A stretch of 64,000 nt of DNA, taken from assembly GCF_038396675.1 (NCBI RefSeq), contig NC_088934.1, positions 1,630,001 to 1,694,000 of the forward strand, read 5' to 3'. Shown here one piece after another: positions 62,293-64,000 of this stretch (positions are counted from its first letter, which is position 1; each line of letters opens with the position of its first letter). The notes beneath the pieces were generated by a model. It saw only the letters and a program-made list of their open reading frames with translations, was not told where the DNA came from and did not search any database. The position numbers were made by a program, and so were the translations under genes. Origin of the DNA: Hydra vulgaris. Its lineage: Eukaryota; Cnidaria; Hydrozoa; Anthoathecata; Hydridae.

Positions 62293-62509
62293 GGGACGAC
62301 TGAATAAGCACGAATTTCATAAGTGCGAGCTAGCATAAGTGCAGATAATGTAAGTGCAAACTGGCGTAAATGAAAACTCTTAACATTGATAAAACTAAAT
62401 GGATTCTTTTCCATCCTCTTATCAAAAAACATAAACTGCCAATTAACATGCCTGTTATTGTTATTACCATGTTATTGACAATATACAAATTAAAAAAGTA
62501 ACAGTAACC

Positions 62510-62640
62510 TTGAAAGTTTTCTAGGTATTTGTATAGATGAAAATCTTACATGGAAAAATCATTAAAAACTTATCAAATAAAATTTCAAAAAGAATAGGAA
62601 TATTGTACAAAGCCTCTATTATTCCACCGTCCTATTCTCT
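62510..62640 (+). pseudogene. LINE RT thumb fragment
   Basis: Frames read ENLTWKNH and LSNKISKRIGILYKASII, the block after the RT active site. It is followed immediately by endonuclease sequence of a LINE, so two different copies abut at about 62,640. Confidence 0.55.
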
Positions 62641-64000
62641 TGATGATTATATCTATCTTGAATCAATGATTTTCGATAATTAGCAATCTCTGTGAATCTG
62701 TTCCTCAATTCTTCATTGTTGGAAATTTCATCTTACCGAAAATTGATTGGGTTAACTACGTTTCGCCAAATAAGAAACGTCATAATCTTTTTTTAACTTT
62801 AGTAAATAGTCTTGTATGCACTAATATGTACTGGAGCCCACTCGAGAAAATAATATTCTCTATCTTGTTCTTTCAAATATCATTTCCCTATTAAGTAATA
62901 TTTCTGTTGGGTATCCATTTAGTACAAGCGACCAAACTCAGTCCTTTTTCATATAAATACTTTTAATTATTATCAGCCCAAAACAAACTCTGAATCTTTT
63001 TACGACTTCAATAATACAGATGTAGTTGGTTTTATTTCTCATTTATCAAAAATACGTTGGGACTTCGATTTTTCTTTTGTTTTTACAACAGAAGAGTGTT
63101 GGAACATCTTTTCTGATCATCTTTGTAAAATTATTCATCGTTTTGTTCCAATCAGAACAATAGACCATAAGAAAAAAAGTCGTTCTTATCCAAAGTATAT
63201 TTATAAAATGCAAGTTATCAAATTATTTTTATGGAAAAGATGGTCAATCACTAAGACCATTTTGCACAAAAAGGCATTTATCCAATATGCATCAAAATGA
63301 AAAAAAGCCATATCCACACATCACAAAAATGTGGAACTAAAACTGGTCAAAAAAAAATAACTCAAGTAAGTTTTTTAGTTACGTAAATAAAAATCAAAAC
63401 AACCCCAAAAAAAAATATCCTCAAAAAAACAATAGCAACTTTACTACTAGCAATGTTGAAATCGTGGAAGTGTTTAACAAACACTTTGGAAGTGTTTTTA
63501 CCGATGACGGAAATTTGTCTAAAATAAATACTTTTGTTAGTGAACATATTAAGATGGATTTCGTAGATTTTTCAGCAAAGATAGTTCATCAAAAACTAAA
63601 AAATCTAAAATCTAGCACATCATTTGGACCTGACGGTATACCAAATATACTTTTAAAACAGTTAGCAAATATAATATGTATTCCGCTTTCATATATATTT
63701 GAATCAAGTTTTACGTCAAGCTCATTACCAAAACAGTGGCTTCAAGCTTCAGTTTCCCCTAAAGGATCTACTTCAGATGCTAACAATTATAGACCTAAAT
63801 CCCTCACATATACTAGCTGTCGAGTCATGAAAATTATTGTTAGTTCAAGTATCGCTGATTATTTAATGTAAATAATCTAATAACACCTAATCAACAGGGC
63901 TTTTTATCCAAAGGATCTACGTGCACAAATCTTTTAGAGCCAACTAATGACTGGAATAAAGCTTTAGACAGCAATTTAATTATTGACGTGGTGTACATTG
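62640..64000 (+). mobile_element. CR1/L2-type LINE running off the window
   Basis: Begins in the endonuclease region (VPQFFIVGNFILPKIDWVNY). The linker FYDFNNTDVVGFISHLSKIR follows, then EVFNKHFGSVFTDDG, the RT entry SSTSFGPDGIPNILLKQL and NNYRPKSLTYTSCRVMKII. Stops near 63,300 and 63,869 and frame changes make this part inactive. Confidence 0.8.

Noticed and set aside
62100..62300. Second part of a gene divergent from AARS
   Set aside because: Lies within the MITE with GGGACG duplication and shows no coding pattern.

Overview
The window looks like nuclear DNA of a cnidarian, most probably a Hydra species. This is an inference from several signs: very high A+T, short exons in long repeat-filled introns, TTAGGG-type telomeric repeats, and a dense mix of CR1/L2-like LINEs, Tc1/mariner, pogo, hAT, Harbinger (ISL2EU) and MULE elements, MITEs and tRNA-derived SINEs. 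No rRNA gene, functional tRNA gene, operon or prokaryotic feature was found.

The one clear housekeeping gene is alanyl-tRNA synthetase on the minus strand. I could place 21 exons from 60,821 down to 20,993. All junctions are GT/AG and phase-consistent, giving 959 codons plus stop, and every exon matches the family in order. The gene spans about 40 kb only because its introns are filled with mobile elements. An in-frame upstream ATG would add a basic 38-residue leader that looks like a mitochondrial presequence. A short ORF, possibly a first exon, diverges from the same promoter region at 61,131.

Left part (1-20,300): 1-8,500 holds old LINE, mariner and SINE debris. 8,539-13,406 (minus) is an intact 7-exon, 951-codon gene combining a FAR1-like zinc domain, a MULE transposase core with its DDE residues, a SWIM zinc finger and a C-terminal PHD finger. 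Just upstream of its ATG lies a GC-richer repeat (13,495-13,575) whose inverted copy is the very start of the window, so the gene may belong to a large MULE transposon. A rearranged LINE (13,576-16,210), a foldback hAT-type MITE, a broken Tc1-like transposase, a SINE and a broken THAP/Harbinger transposase follow.

Middle (20,900-60,900): the synthetase gene. Intron 16 carries a complete-looking pogo-type transposon (23,539-27,172) with perfect TIRs, a TA target duplication, an intact 4-exon 659-aa transposase and iterated subterminal motifs. The same intron holds an 18-copy 23-bp minisatellite. Other introns hold a nearly intact mariner, a hAT remnant with 8-bp target duplication, MITEs, LINEs, long AT microsatellites, and a transposon gene fragment interrupted by telomeric repeats.

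Right part (61,000-64,000): synthetase upstream region, a 0.7-kb MITE with a 6-bp target duplication, and LINE fragments running off the end.
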